DNA from: Shewanella sp. Choline-02u-19
GTDB taxonomy: Bacteria; Pseudomonadota; Gammaproteobacteria; Enterobacterales; Shewanellaceae
Direction: 5' to 3'
DNA: 64,000 bases
Assembly (NCBI RefSeq): GCF_002836205.1
Contig: NZ_PJBE01000012.1
Span: forward strand, 558,001 to 622,000
Positions 8,651 to 18,220 of the stretch are shown in pieces. The notes beneath the pieces were generated by a model that saw only the letters and a list, made by a program, of their open reading frames with translations, searched no databases and had not been told where the DNA came from. A program made the translations under genes and the position numbers. Positions within the stretch are counted from its first letter, which is position 1; every line of letters begins with the position of its first letter.

Positions 8651-9487
8651 ATGGCTAGGATATTTTTGTTAGGTTTACTGATTGTATTAGCGGCAATAGC
8701 GTTAATTGTTGATGCTAATGATGAGATCTCTAACGAAGTATTGTTAGGTTCGGTTGTGGCAGAGCCTGAGTATACTGCTAATTGGGATCCTATATTCAGT
8801 GGCAGTGATGTTAACGGCGTATTGGTGTTATTTAACGCTGAAAAACGGCAGTTATTAACCAATAATTTGTTAAGGGCACAAACAGGCTTTATTCCTGCGT
8901 CTACCTTCAAAATAGCTAACGGCTTGATCGCGCTAGAATTGGGTGTGGTTACCGATGCCGAGGATCAATACCGTTGGGATAAGCAACCGCGTTCGTTTAA
9001 TTCATGGAATCAAGACCATAGCTTCTCTAGTGCATTTCAATACTCAGTGGTGCCAATATTTCAGCAGATTGCTCGTGATATCGGTAAGCAGCGAATGTCC
9101 AATATGTTAGCTAGCTTAAACTATGGTAATGAATTGATAGGCGGAGGGCTTGATAGGTTTTGGTTAGAGGGCTCGCTTCGAATTAGTGCTATTGAACAAA
9201 TTCAGTTTCTGCAGCGTTTGCATGGCAATACGTTGCCCTTAAGTGTGCGTTCGCAATCGATAATGAAGCAAGTGATGCTAACAGAATCCGCTGACAGTTA
9301 TGCCATCTATGCCAAGACAGGTTATGCGAACAATGGCGCAACGGATATTGGCTGGTGGGTGGGTTGGGTAGAGAAAGGTGAAAGCACAGTCTTCTTTGCG
9401 CTAAATCTAGATCTTGCCAACATACAACAAGCTCACCTTAGGCAAAAGCTAGTGAAACAGATCCTGCAATTTGAGCAGGTCATCTAA
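8651..9487 (+). CDS. class D beta-lactamase, OXA-48-like lineage
   Basis: A 278-residue serine beta-lactamase. An N-terminal hydrophobic stretch (residues 4-20) is the export signal. Class D motifs are complete: S84-T-F-K87 (nucleophile and the lysine that becomes carbamylated), S132-V-V, Y158-G-N, W171-L and K222-T-G. Segments such as PASTFKI, YSVVP and IGWWVGWV closely resemble remembered OXA-48 sequence. The beta5-beta6 loop after KTGY reads ANNGATD, of the same length as in OXA-48 but without its Arg. It lies between the C15-like gene and a convergent lysR gene, matching the chromosomal origin proposed for mobile OXA-48 genes. It hydrolyses beta-lactams in the periplasm; the carbapenem spectrum cannot be read from sequence. 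Confidence 0.95.
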   Translation: MARIFLLGLLIVLAAIALIVDANDEISNEVLLGSVVAEPEYTANWDPIFSGSDVNGVLVLFNAEKRQLLTNNLLRAQTGFIPASTFKIANGLIALELGVVTDAEDQYRWDKQPRSFNSWNQDHSFSSAFQYSVVPIFQQIARDIGKQRMSNMLASLNYGNELIGGGLDRFWLEGSLRISAIEQIQFLQRLHGNTLPLSVRSQSIMKQVMLTESADSYAIYAKTGYANNGATDIGWWVGWVEKGESTVFFALNLDLANIQQAHLRQKLVKQILQFEQVI

Positions 9488-9504
9488 ATCAATTTAAACT
9501 AAAG

Positions 9505-10416
9505 CTAGACCATCAAAGATTGTAATGACTCTTGGCTGGTAAAACGTTTATGGAAAAAATCTAGAAAAACGCTGATATTGGTCGCCAGCTGACGACGACT
9601 GGAATAGACGCCATACACTTTAAAGGCTTCCATTGGCCACTCTTGTAAAATAGGGACCAGTGAGCCGCTGGCTAATTCGTTTTTACAGACGGAATTGGAG
9701 AGCATTGCGATACCAAAGTCATCCATGACTAACTGCTTAACCATCACTGCACTATTAACCCTGACCTTACGCTTAAAGTTGACCATGGTTTTTCTGGCGC
9801 CTTTACCCAGTGGCCAAATTGGGGCTGAGCGAGAGGTCCCTAGTAATATGCCACTATGAGCGGCTAACTCTTGCGGGTTAGCTGGAGTACCGTGAATTTT
9901 TAAATAGTTAGGGCTTGCCACCAATATGGGTTGGCGTTCAAATAACAGTCTGGCGACTAAATCGGACGATTGTAATGGACCATATTTAATCGCGATATCG
10001 TAGCCTTCACCCACTAAACCAATATCGTTATCAGTAAATTGCACGTCAAGCTCTACGTTAGGATAGAGTCGCATAAAACCGCTGCATAATGTCGCAATGA
10101 GTTCTTGGCTGAAAGACACAGGAATAGCAACGCGCAACGATCCCGAAACATCATTGTGAGTGTTTTCGACAGTCGCTTTGGCAGCTTCTATTTCATCGCT
10201 TATACTGGTGCAATGCTGATAAAAAAGCGCGCCAACTTGAGTTAAGCTCAAATTGCGGGTATCTCGCTGTAAAAGCCGAACCCCTAGCTGCTCTTCAAGC
10301 TGGGCAACCTTACGACTAATGGTTGATTTTGGCATGCCTATTTCGCGGGCGGCTTGAGAGAACCCTTTAGCTCTAACTACCGCTGCAAACAGCATCATAC
10401 CGTTTAAATCTGGCAT
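9505..10416 (-). CDS. LysR family transcriptional regulator
   Basis: A 303-residue LysR-type regulator. The N-terminal winged helix-turn-helix covers residues 1-60 (FSQAAREIGMPKSTISRKVAQLE), followed by the LysR substrate-binding domain from about residue 90. It ends 17 bp from the end of the beta-lactamase gene, in convergent orientation, and is divergent from the acetyl-CoA carboxylase fusion with a 122-bp gap. LysR proteins usually control the divergent gene, so the carboxylase is the likelier target; its ligand is unknown. A truncated lysR of this position accompanies mobile OXA-48 in known transposons. Confidence 0.93.
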   Translation of the reverse strand: MPDLNGMMLFAAVVRAKGFSQAAREIGMPKSTISRKVAQLEEQLGVRLLQRDTRNLSLTQVGALFYQHCTSISDEIEAAKATVENTHNDVSGSLRVAIPVSFSQELIATLCSGFMRLYPNVELDVQFTDNDIGLVGEGYDIAIKYGPLQSSDLVARLLFERQPILVASPNYLKIHGTPANPQELAAHSGILLGTSRSAPIWPLGKGARKTMVNFKRKVRVNSAVMVKQLVMDDFGIAMLSNSVCKNELASGSLVPILQEWPMEAFKVYGVYSSRRQLATNISVFLDFFHKRFTSQESLQSLMV

Positions 10417-10538
10417 GTTATCTTCACTGTCTCAAAAATGGAACAAAGCGTCTAGTGCAGTTTAATAGCATTTGACCTGATAACAAAGTTATATTTACGG
10501 GCTAAAAATTTCAGAGGCTAAACGCAGAGGATCTTTCG

Positions 10539-13500
10539 ATGACCAGCAAAAATCAGCCCGTTAACATGACTCAAGCCCAAAGTGCAGATCCGCTTTTTCT
10601 AAAAGCAGAGCATTTGGCAAAAGACTTTTCTTTGTTTCCTGAGCACAGTAAACAGACATTATCTGAGGAGATAAAAGGCCTTCTCGGTGACGATACCATT
10701 CAAGCCAATCTAAAAGATTTGGCTGGATTAGACGTCGATGGTTATGTCACTAAGGTGATCCAACCGACGCAAGATAAAAACCGCCCTGGTGCTAAACGCA
10801 TGATTGCGGATCTTAAAGGTAAGCTTATTACCGAAACTCACAGCGGCCCTTTTTATAGTGCAGAGATTGAACTGAATTTTGGATCTCGTACTCGCCGTAT
10901 CGGTTTTATTGCACAAGAGCGTACAACGGCTAACGGCGCGTGGATGCCTGAACATCACTTAGCGTGTTGTAAAGCGATTCGTCATTTTGCCGAATTGTCT
11001 ATGCCTATTATCTACCTTATTGACACTCCAGGTGCTGATGCAGGTGAAATCGCTAACAGCCAAAACCAAGCTCACTCAATCTCTAAAGCGATTGCGGAGA
11101 GTGCCAATGTTGACGTACCTACAGTCGGTATCGTGATTGGTGCTGGTTACTCTGGTGGTGCTATTCCACTGGCTGCTGCAAACATTCTATTGTCACTGCG
11201 TGACGGTATCTTCAACACGATTCAGCCACAAGGCCTACAAAGCATTGCGCGCAAGTACAACTTGTCTTGGCAGGAATGTGCAAAATCTGTGGGCGTTTCG
11301 CCAGAAGAGCTGTACACATCGGGTTGTATCGACGGTATCGTCGATTTCTCGCCATCAGACAAAGATGAGCGCCAACATAACCTACGCCGTGCGATTATCA
11401 GCAGTGTTGAAGCTGTTGAAAAAGCCGCTGTGCAGTTTGTTCGCGAGTCTGATGATTTACGTGAACACTATGACCGCAGTCTAGCGCGCTTTTTAGACCC
11501 TTCTAAAAACTTAGCAGCACTAGAGGTCAATGCAGAGCTTGCGGTTGCTGACAACCCAACGATGCACTTAAACCTGTTTGGTAGCACTTACCGTTACCTG
11601 CGATACTTAACACTGCGTAGCCGTATCCATTCTATCTCGCAAGAACAGTATGGTCGTCTATCTAAAGTCAGTGTGCCTGAAGGTGACTTGTTAGCGCGTA
11701 TTCAACAAGAACAGGACAAAGTTTTCCAATCTTGGTTATCTAACCCAGATAAGCTGGTTTATGACGAAGAGTTGAATAAGCTTTGGGGTAACTTCATCGC
11801 CAAGCGTGATGATGTATCTACCGAACGTAATATGCTAACGCGTTTGATTTTGGGTGAACCAAAAGAGAACTATAAGAAAGCGCGTAAAGCCCTTATCTTT
11901 AACATCAGTTGGTCGCTCTTTCACCGCTGGAAAGGTAATGCTGAAAACAACTTCAAAGGGCTTATTAGCTACCTTGAGACATTACCACCTGAAGTCACTC
12001 AAGCAGATTGGCCTGAGCTAAATCAACTAACTGTTCTCGATGTTATTATCCATGATGAGTTGCGCGAAGACTTTATCTGGCAATGCCACAATATTCTGGT
12101 ATTCAACGCACTGTATGACAACGTTGTGGGTAACTTAGCATCAATCGCGAAAGAAGCGATGATGTCTAAGAGCTTGTCTCGTAGTTCAGTTGATAACTTG
12201 CTACATGATTCAATTGATAGAGCATTGTCTACACAAGATGTGGCTAACGATAAGAGCAAGTTCTACAAGTGGCTTAAGTATTTTATGTCGCAATCAAACC
12301 GCGCAGAACTGTTGACTCGCACAGAGCAGTGGAAGAGCGTTGGTTTCCCACAATTGAACGACAGTCTGTTTGTTATATTAACTTACTTCTTCGAGCGTTT
12401 ACTCCCAGAGTATTTCGACAGTGAAGAAGAAAACAATGAATACACTGGCGCCATTAACCCTGTACGTATCGGTCGTCGTAAAGACTTCTGGAACCGTTTG
12501 ACCATGGGTTACCAAGATCTACTGATCCAAAAAGTACTTCGCGATGAAAAGCGCGCAGGAAAAATGGGTTGGGAGGCGATTGTTGCTAAGTTCTTCACTC
12601 AATTTGAAGAGATCAACGGTGATAAAATTTCGGCTAACCTGCTTAATTTCCCTGGTTTCCGTCTCTCTATTGAAGATGCACTCGATAAAGGTATTCGCCC
12701 TTGTGGTTTGATTACCGGCCTTGCTGATTTCGAAAGAGATGGCAAGCCAATGCGCGTCGGTGTTGCGGTATCAAACACGGCATTCCAAGCGGGTGCATTC
12801 GATATGGCTGCCGCTGAAAAATTCAGCGCGTTATTAATTGAATGTGCTAAGCGTAAGTTACCGGTTATCTGTTTTATCAGCTCTGGCGGTATGCAGACCA
12901 AAGAAGGTGCAGCAGCACTATTCTCAATGGCTGTTGTTAACGACCGTATCACTCGCTTTATTCGTGACAATGAGTTGCCAGTATTGATGTTTGGTTATGG
13001 TGACTGTACCGGTGGCGCACAGGCAAGTTTCGTGACGCATCCTCTGGTGCAAACTTATTATTTGTCTGGCACCAACATGCCGTTTGCGGGTCAAATGGTT
13101 GTGCCTGCATACTTACCTTCGACGGCGACACTGTCTAACTACTTGTCGAAAGTCCCTGGCGCGATGAATGCCCTCGTTGAAAACCCATTCACCACCACGT
13201 TGGATGACCAGCTAAGCAGCATCGACCCATTGATGCCGAAGCCGACGGGTAATATTAGCACCATCATTGGTAATGCCCTGTCGACGCTTGTACCTGAAAT
13301 GTCTGTTGAAGATGAAGAGATTGTTCAGAACGATCCTCGCGCACTCATGAAGCCAATCAATAAAGTATTGATTCATGCTCGTGGTTGTACCGCGGTTAAG
13401 CTTATTCGTAAAGCACACGACAACAAGATTGATGTCGTGTTGGTTGCATCAGACCCTGATATGACATCAGTGCCTGCTGACATGTTAAAAGCGAACGACA

Positions 13501-15092
13501 AGCTAGTTTGTATTGGTGGTAACACCTCTGATGAAAGTTACCTCAATGCTTATTCAGTGTTGAAAGTGGCTGAATACGAAAATGTTGATGCATTGCACCC
13601 TGGTATCGGTTTCTTATCAGAAAGCCCGCAGTTTGCAGCCCTTTGTGTTAACAATGGCGTTAACTTTGTCGGCCCGAGTGTTCACAGCATGACGACCATG
13701 GGTAACAAGTCGAATGCGATTAAAACTTCGCAAGACCAAAACGTACCTGTCGTTCCTGGTAGCCACGGTATTTTGACCAATGCAGAGCAAGCGGTAAACG
13801 TTGCCACTGAAATTGGTTACCCAGTATTGCTTAAAGCAGTACAAGGTGGTGGCGGTAAAGGCATTCAGGTTGTAGAACGTCCTGAAGACATGATTGAATT
13901 TTTCCAAAAAACTTCTACCGAAGCCGCTGCGGCCTTTGGTAACGGTGATCTTTACCTAGAGAAATACGTAACTTCACTACGTCACATCGAAGTGCAATTG
14001 CTGCGTGACCAGTTTGGTAACACTAAAGTACTTGGCTTACGTGATTGCTCTGTACAGCGTAACAACCAGAAAGTGGTTGAAGAATCAGGTTCAACAATGT
14101 TGCCTGAGGAGCTAAAACAGCGAGTACTGGAATATACGCGTTTATTAGGTGATGCAACCGATTATATGGGGGCGGGTACGGTAGAGTTCATCTATAACTT
14201 AGACGCAAATGAAGTCTACTTTATGGAGATGAATACCCGTCTGCAAGTAGAGCATCCAGTAACAGAAGCAACATCAGGCATCGATATTGTCAGTGCCGGT
14301 TTTGATATTGCAGCAGGGCGCTCTATTGCAGATTTAGAGCCACAAAGCATCGGTTATGCGATGGAAGTGCGTGTCACGGCTGAGAAAGCAGCGCTTGATA
14401 GCAATGGCATATTGCAGTTAATACCAAACCCAGGTTTGATTAGCGAATATAAGATGCCAGAGCGTGATGATATTGAAATCATCTCTATCGCGGGTGAAGG
14501 TAAAGAAGTATCACCTTACTACGATAGCTTGATTGCACAGATCATCTGTCGTGGTGAAAGCCGTGAAGATGTCATTAACAAGCTTCATGACTACCTTGCA
14601 AACGAAGTTGTTATCAAGGGCATTGCGACTAACATTCCATTGTTAACTCGCATCCTTAAAGATGGCACCTTCAATGAAGGCGTTTATGATACCAACTACC
14701 TGCCACGCTTTATGGCTGAGCTTGATATTCCTGAGCTTATCGCCGAGATGGAAGCAGCTGCAGAAACCGTCGGTGTTGATACTGAATCACTACGTGTTGG
14801 CGAAAGTAATGAACTTAAGGTGATGGCGCAAGGTGCAGGTATCTTCTATACCTCTCCAGCACCTGGTGAAGCAGACTTCGTTAAAGAAGGCGACATAGTT
14901 ACAGTGGATCAGACTTTAGCGCTTACAGAAGCAATGAAGATGTTCTCGCAACTAACACTCGCAGGCTTTAACCGTAAGAACGCTGTGCTGTACCCTGAAG
15001 ATAAGCAATACCGTATCGAGCGCATTCTTAATAGTAATGCTCAGCAGGTTTCACAGGGTGAATTACTGTTTGTAGTATCGCCAGTCGCGTAG
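10539..15092 (+). CDS. multidomain acyl/acetyl-CoA carboxylase (carboxyltransferase + biotin carboxylase + biotin carrier)
   Basis: A single 1517-residue polypeptide carrying all parts of an acyl-CoA carboxylase. Residues about 60-290 are an AccA-like carboxyltransferase half (YLIDTPGADAGEIA, GAGYSGGAIPLA). Residues about 300-660 are a helical linker region with no motif I recognise. Residues about 680-880 are an AccD-like half (FISSGGMQTKEGA) without the usual zinc-finger. Residues about 945-1390 are biotin carboxylase with the ATP loop KAVQGGGGKGIQVV. The end is a biotinyl domain with EAMKM, biotinylated on Lys1467. The order alpha half, beta half, BC, BCCP differs from the separate accABCD subunits. 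CAGAGG lies 8 nt before the chosen ATG. The substrate may be acetyl-CoA or another acyl-CoA. Divergent from lysR. Confidence 0.92.
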   Translation: MTSKNQPVNMTQAQSADPLFLKAEHLAKDFSLFPEHSKQTLSEEIKGLLGDDTIQANLKDLAGLDVDGYVTKVIQPTQDKNRPGAKRMIADLKGKLITETHSGPFYSAEIELNFGSRTRRIGFIAQERTTANGAWMPEHHLACCKAIRHFAELSMPIIYLIDTPGADAGEIANSQNQAHSISKAIAESANVDVPTVGIVIGAGYSGGAIPLAAANILLSLRDGIFNTIQPQGLQSIARKYNLSWQECAKSVGVSPEELYTSGCIDGIVDFSPSDKDERQHNLRRAIISSVEAVEKAAVQFVRESDDLREHYDRSLARFLDPSKNLAALEVNAELAVADNPTMHLNLFGSTYRYLRYLTLRSRIHSISQEQYGRLSKVSVPEGDLLARIQQEQDKVFQSWLSNPDKLVYDEELNKLWGNFIAKRDDVSTERNMLTRLILGEPKENYKKARKALIFNISWSLFHRWKGNAENNFKGLISYLETLPPEVTQADWPELNQLTVLDVIIHDELREDFIWQCHNILVFNALYDNVVGNLASIAKEAMMSKSLSRSSVDNLLHDSIDRALSTQDVANDKSKFYKWLKYFMSQSNRAELLTRTEQWKSVGFPQLNDSLFVILTYFFERLLPEYFDSEEENNEYTGAINPVRIGRRKDFWNRLTMGYQDLLIQKVLRDEKRAGKMGWEAIVAKFFTQFEEINGDKISANLLNFPGFRLSIEDALDKGIRPCGLITGLADFERDGKPMRVGVAVSNTAFQAGAFDMAAAEKFSALLIECAKRKLPVICFISSGGMQTKEGAAALFSMAVVNDRITRFIRDNELPVLMFGYGDCTGGAQASFVTHPLVQTYYLSGTNMPFAGQMVVPAYLPSTATLSNYLSKVPGAMNALVENPFTTTLDDQLSSIDPLMPKPTGNISTIIGNALSTLVPEMSVEDEEIVQNDPRALMKPINKVLIHARGCTAVKLIRKAHDNKIDVVLVASDPDMTSVPADMLKANDKLVCIGGNTSDESYLNAYSVLKVAEYENVDALHPGIGFLSESPQFAALCVNNGVNFVGPSVHSMTTMGNKSNAIKTSQDQNVPVVPGSHGILTNAEQAVNVATEIGYPVLLKAVQGGGGKGIQVVERPEDMIEFFQKTSTEAAAAFGNGDLYLEKYVTSLRHIEVQLLRDQFGNTKVLGLRDCSVQRNNQKVVEESGSTMLPEELKQRVLEYTRLLGDATDYMGAGTVEFIYNLDANEVYFMEMNTRLQVEHPVTEATSGIDIVSAGFDIAAGRSIADLEPQSIGYAMEVRVTAEKAALDSNGILQLIPNPGLISEYKMPERDDIEIISIAGEGKEVSPYYDSLIAQIICRGESREDVINKLHDYLANEVVIKGIATNIPLLTRILKDGTFNEGVYDTNYLPRFMAELDIPELIAEMEAAAETVGVDTESLRVGESNELKVMAQGAGIFYTSPAPGEADFVKEGDIVTVDQTLALTEAMKMFSQLTLAGFNRKNAVLYPEDKQYRIERILNSNAQQVSQGELLFVVSPVA

Positions 15093-15107
15093 ATATTGAA
15101 TGTAAAT

Positions 15108-15183
15108 AACGCACTGATCTTAGTGCGTTGTTTTAGCATTTAAAAACAGTTTGAATACCCACCTTTATGTGGGTATTTTTTTA
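15108..15183 (+). terminator. tandem terminator hairpins after the carboxylase gene
   Basis: The first hairpin is AACGCACT/AGTGCGTT (15108-15129) followed by GTTTT. The second is AATACCCA/TGGGTATT (15154-15177) followed by a run of T to 15183. The second is the stronger intrinsic terminator. Confidence 0.8.
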
Positions 15184-15326
15184 CCTTATTTTTACGGATA
15201 GTCAGTCGATAGTACTAATAAGCTTGTGTTTAACAAACGATGACAGTAGTTTCAATGATTGAATCATAAGCATAAGGGCTCAATTGATGAGGGGCTGAAT
15301 GGCTGACCTCATCAGTATTACGATTA

Positions 15327-16313
15327 ATGAATCAAGCTAAGACTGAACAAGCCAAGCTGCAAAAAATGCTTAGCACTCTGGAACAAGAAAATAATCAGCT
15401 TAGAGATGATCAGGCTGAGCTTGTTCGACAAAATGCTGTATTGCAAGAAAAGCTAAATGCGGCGTTAGATGGCACAGGTTTGTGTTTATGGGAACAACAT
15501 ATTCCGTCAGGTAACCTCACGATGTTCAATATGGAATGGGGGTCGTTATTGGGGTATACCATCGATGAACTTGCCGCTCATGTCGATAGTTGGAAGGGTA
15601 ACTTGCACCCAGAAGATCGTGATTGGGTTGTCGCCAACTTTGACGACCATGTTAAAGGCAAGACAGACTCCTACCAAGTGACTCACCGAATGTTACATAA
15701 GGATGGCAGCGTTAGTTGGGTGTCAGATCGCGGCCGAATTGTTGAATTTGATGAACATGGTCATCCGATTAGGATTATGGGAACTCATATCGATATCACC
15801 CAAGAGAAGCGTTATGAAATGGGTTTGGCTGAACTGGCACACAAAGACCCTCTAACTGGTTTATTGAACCGTAAAGCGTTAATGGAGGCCTTTGAACAGT
15901 CAAAATTACAACAGGGTGCAGGTGGCGCGCTACTGTTTATCGATCTGGATGACTTTAAAGCCAATAATGACCACTATGGTCACAAGTTTGGTGACAGCTT
16001 GTTGATCCGTATTGCTAATATTTTAACTTCATATCTAGGGCAGACAACCGATATTGCGCGCTTAGGAGGCGATGAGTTTGTGGTGCTATACCCATCAAAA
16101 GCCAGTGTACAATTAGAAACAGTGGCGAATGCGATGCTGCAGTTATTTGCACAGCCCTTAAATATCGAAAATCACAGTATTAAGGTTGGCTTGAGTATCG
16201 GCATTGCCGTTTTTGGTAAAAACGAGCTGTTTAGCGATGTATATGAACAAGCTGACAAGGCTATGTATCAAGTGAAACGTCAGGGGAAAAACTGTTTTCT
16301 ATTATGCTCCTAA
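15327..16313 (+). CDS. PAS domain diguanylate cyclase (GGDEF)
   Basis: A 328-residue soluble signalling protein. Residues 3-50 form a coiled coil rich in Gln, Leu and Glu. Residues about 50-165 are a PAS fold with PAC tail (HRMLHKDGSVSWVSDRGR, MGTHIDIT). Residues 170-328 are a GGDEF domain with the intact active site RLGGDEFVVL near 251. No RxxD inhibitory site is seen before the GGDEF motif, so product inhibition through that site is not expected. It should make cyclic di-GMP from GTP in response to a PAS signal. The ribosome binding site is weak. It stands alone, between two terminators and a convergent gene 14 bp away. Confidence 0.93.
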   Translation: MNQAKTEQAKLQKMLSTLEQENNQLRDDQAELVRQNAVLQEKLNAALDGTGLCLWEQHIPSGNLTMFNMEWGSLLGYTIDELAAHVDSWKGNLHPEDRDWVVANFDDHVKGKTDSYQVTHRMLHKDGSVSWVSDRGRIVEFDEHGHPIRIMGTHIDITQEKRYEMGLAELAHKDPLTGLLNRKALMEAFEQSKLQQGAGGALLFIDLDDFKANNDHYGHKFGDSLLIRIANILTSYLGQTTDIARLGGDEFVVLYPSKASVQLETVANAMLQLFAQPLNIENHSIKVGLSIGIAVFGKNELFSDVYEQADKAMYQVKRQGKNCFLLCS

Positions 16314-16327
16314 CGTTCCCGTAAAAC

Positions 16328-16945
16328 CTATCGAGTATGTTTTGCAGTCAATGCTAATGCTCCATTGCCCCATTGACTTAATACGGCGCTAACATCACCA
16401 ATACTGTTCTCAATCACCACAATTTTTTCATTTTTAACTATTTTTACTGGTCCAGTGAATCCTGCGGGGGCATAAGGGATAAGTACCGTAGAATATCTGT
16501 CATCCTGCTCAATAAGATAAGCAAATTGTTGGCTACCATCGTTGTTGCAAAGCAATGCTGCTCGAAAGCCGCTATCGTTCTGTCCGTGGGCTTCTGTGGA
16601 GCTATTATCACGAAAAATGCCCTTCGCTATTTGTTTTATTGAGCGATAAAGGGTTAAGCGACCTATAGTATTACGCTCAATGCAGGTAAATAGATTAGTC
16701 ATAAAAGTCGATCTTAAAAAAAGGCCAAAAATAAATGAGGTCAGGCCTAATGCAAGTAGTGCTAACACGAATGGATCAACGTCTGATCTCATGCTCGAAT
16801 TCGGTAAAAGTTGCACTAAAGGATCTGACAGGCCGATCAAAAGATCAATTAACTCATCTGCCATGAGATATAACAGTAACAAAGGAAAGACCACAAGAAA
16901 CCCTCCCAAGATACTGGTTTTAAATAAATTAATTAGTTTTGTCAT
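16328..16945 (-). CDS. DUF502 family membrane protein
   Basis: A 205-residue protein. Two transmembrane segments are visible, residues about 10-30 (ILGGFLVVFPLLLLYLMAD) and 55-80, the family hallmark being the GGxxVxxPL stretch of the first. The C-terminal part is a soluble beta-rich domain (VLIPYAPAGFTGPVKIV). DUF502 proteins are inner-membrane proteins of unknown function. A GGAG sequence precedes the ATG. It is convergent with the GGDEF gene. Confidence 0.85.
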   Translation of the reverse strand: MTKLINLFKTSILGGFLVVFPLLLLYLMADELIDLLIGLSDPLVQLLPNSSMRSDVDPFVLALLALGLTSFIFGLFLRSTFMTNLFTCIERNTIGRLTLYRSIKQIAKGIFRDNSSTEAHGQNDSGFRAALLCNNDGSQQFAYLIEQDDRYSTVLIPYAPAGFTGPVKIVKNEKIVVIENSIGDVSAVLSQWGNGALALTAKHTR

Positions 16946-17053
16946 ATCTAGCTCCGCAATTTCTTGTTAGACAGAATTTGTCAATGCGGTGATGATAACG
17001 AATGTACCGAATCGCTACACGTTACTAGCTATTCGATCTGCCAATGGTTTGCT

Positions 17054-17941
17054 TTAGTTTGCACTTAACTCCTTGCTTAGTTTTAAAAAAGTTGATGCGG
17101 CAGGTGTAAGGGGTAAATTTTTCCGCCAAATAAGTGCTAAATCCCATGTTAGTTGCGGCGAGAGAGTTTTATAAATAAGGTTTTCTGAATTAACTTTCTG
17201 GCAGATAGGTTTAGGCAAAATAGCCACGCCCATCTTGGCTTCAACCATGGCGGCAATAAAGTCCCACTGGCCACTTTGAGCGGCAATGTTAAGATCGACA
17301 TTGGCAGCGCGACTTAATCGATAAATAAGCTTTGTCAGTGAAAAATCATCGTTGTATAAGATGAATGGGTAAGGCGCTAGATCTTGCCAGCTAATACTCT
17401 CATTTTTAGCTAGTAAGTGATCTTTTGGCATGCAAGCAAGCAAGGGGTAACCCTTAAGATCTAAGCTGTTAAACTCCTGAGCATGTGTTGTCGGTAATGC
17501 GGTAAAGGTCAAATCTAAACTGTCATTTAACAGCGCCTGCTCTGCACCAAAGCCGCCGAGTTCTTGAATACTGAGTTCAATTCCGGGATATTTCTGTCGA
17601 AAATTTGCGACTAATTCGATGATCATTTCGCCCATCATTGGGCATACTCCAAGCCTAAGTTGGCCTGTTTGTAATCCATTTAAGTTATTGAGATCTTCCC
17701 TAAGTCGGTGCCATTGGCCCACTATTTGTTGCGCTGTGCACACTAAAGCTCTGCCTGCTTCGGTGGCAATCACCTTTTGATTATTTCGGATCAGTAAAGG
17801 CTGGCCGAGATTATCTTCAAGGCGTTGGATCATCTTCGTTAAGGTAGGTTGAGTGAGATGAAGCTTCTCTGCTGCCCGAGTATAATTGCCCACTTCGACT
17901 AGGGTTAGGAAGCAGTGTAAACTTTTTATTTGGATGTTCAT
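17054..17941 (-). CDS. LysR family transcriptional regulator
   Basis: A 295-residue LysR-type regulator with the N-terminal helix-turn-helix (YTRAAEKLHLTQPTLTKMIQRLE, shown here as one motif at residues about 17-39) and a C-terminal effector-binding domain. It is divergent from a 46-residue small gene starting at 18057, with 115 bp between them, so that small gene is the natural candidate target. The effector is not predictable. Confidence 0.92.
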   Translation of the reverse strand: MNIQIKSLHCFLTLVEVGNYTRAAEKLHLTQPTLTKMIQRLEDNLGQPLLIRNNQKVIATEAGRALVCTAQQIVGQWHRLREDLNNLNGLQTGQLRLGVCPMMGEMIIELVANFRQKYPGIELSIQELGGFGAEQALLNDSLDLTFTALPTTHAQEFNSLDLKGYPLLACMPKDHLLAKNESISWQDLAPYPFILYNDDFSLTKLIYRLSRAANVDLNIAAQSGQWDFIAAMVEAKMGVAILPKPICQKVNSENLIYKTLSPQLTWDLALIWRKNLPLTPAASTFLKLSKELSAN

Positions 17942-18056
17942 GCTTATTTGGAATCTAGTTGATGGCTATTATTCATTTTACTAATAGTCTGAACCAGATT
18001 ACTTTGACCTCAAGCACATATCCAACCAATTATCCCAGTTTTGAGAGGTCGTCAAC

Positions 18057-18197
18057 ATGAAGTCATACCAAGGTTTATTCGCCCAAGCACTATATTTAGC
18101 AGCAATGCCACTTGAGCAAGATTGTGCACAAAAGAAACAAGCTGATACTAATGAGCAGAAATGTTCAGTTGAAGAGCCTAGTAAAGAAACATTGTAA
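18057..18197 (+). CDS. small hypothetical protein, 46 aa
   Basis: An ATG with a good ribosome binding site (GAGAGG at 18043-18048, 8 nt upstream) opens a 46-codon frame ending TAA. The N-terminal third is mildly hydrophobic (LFAQALYLAAMPLEQ) and the rest is charged with two Cys. I recognise no family. The position directly opposite a lysR gene and the ribosome binding site argue that it is expressed. Confidence 0.5.
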   Translation: MKSYQGLFAQALYLAAMPLEQDCAQKKQADTNEQKCSVEEPSKETL

Positions 18198-18220
18198 GTG
18201 GTTTACGAGTATCGAACGGC

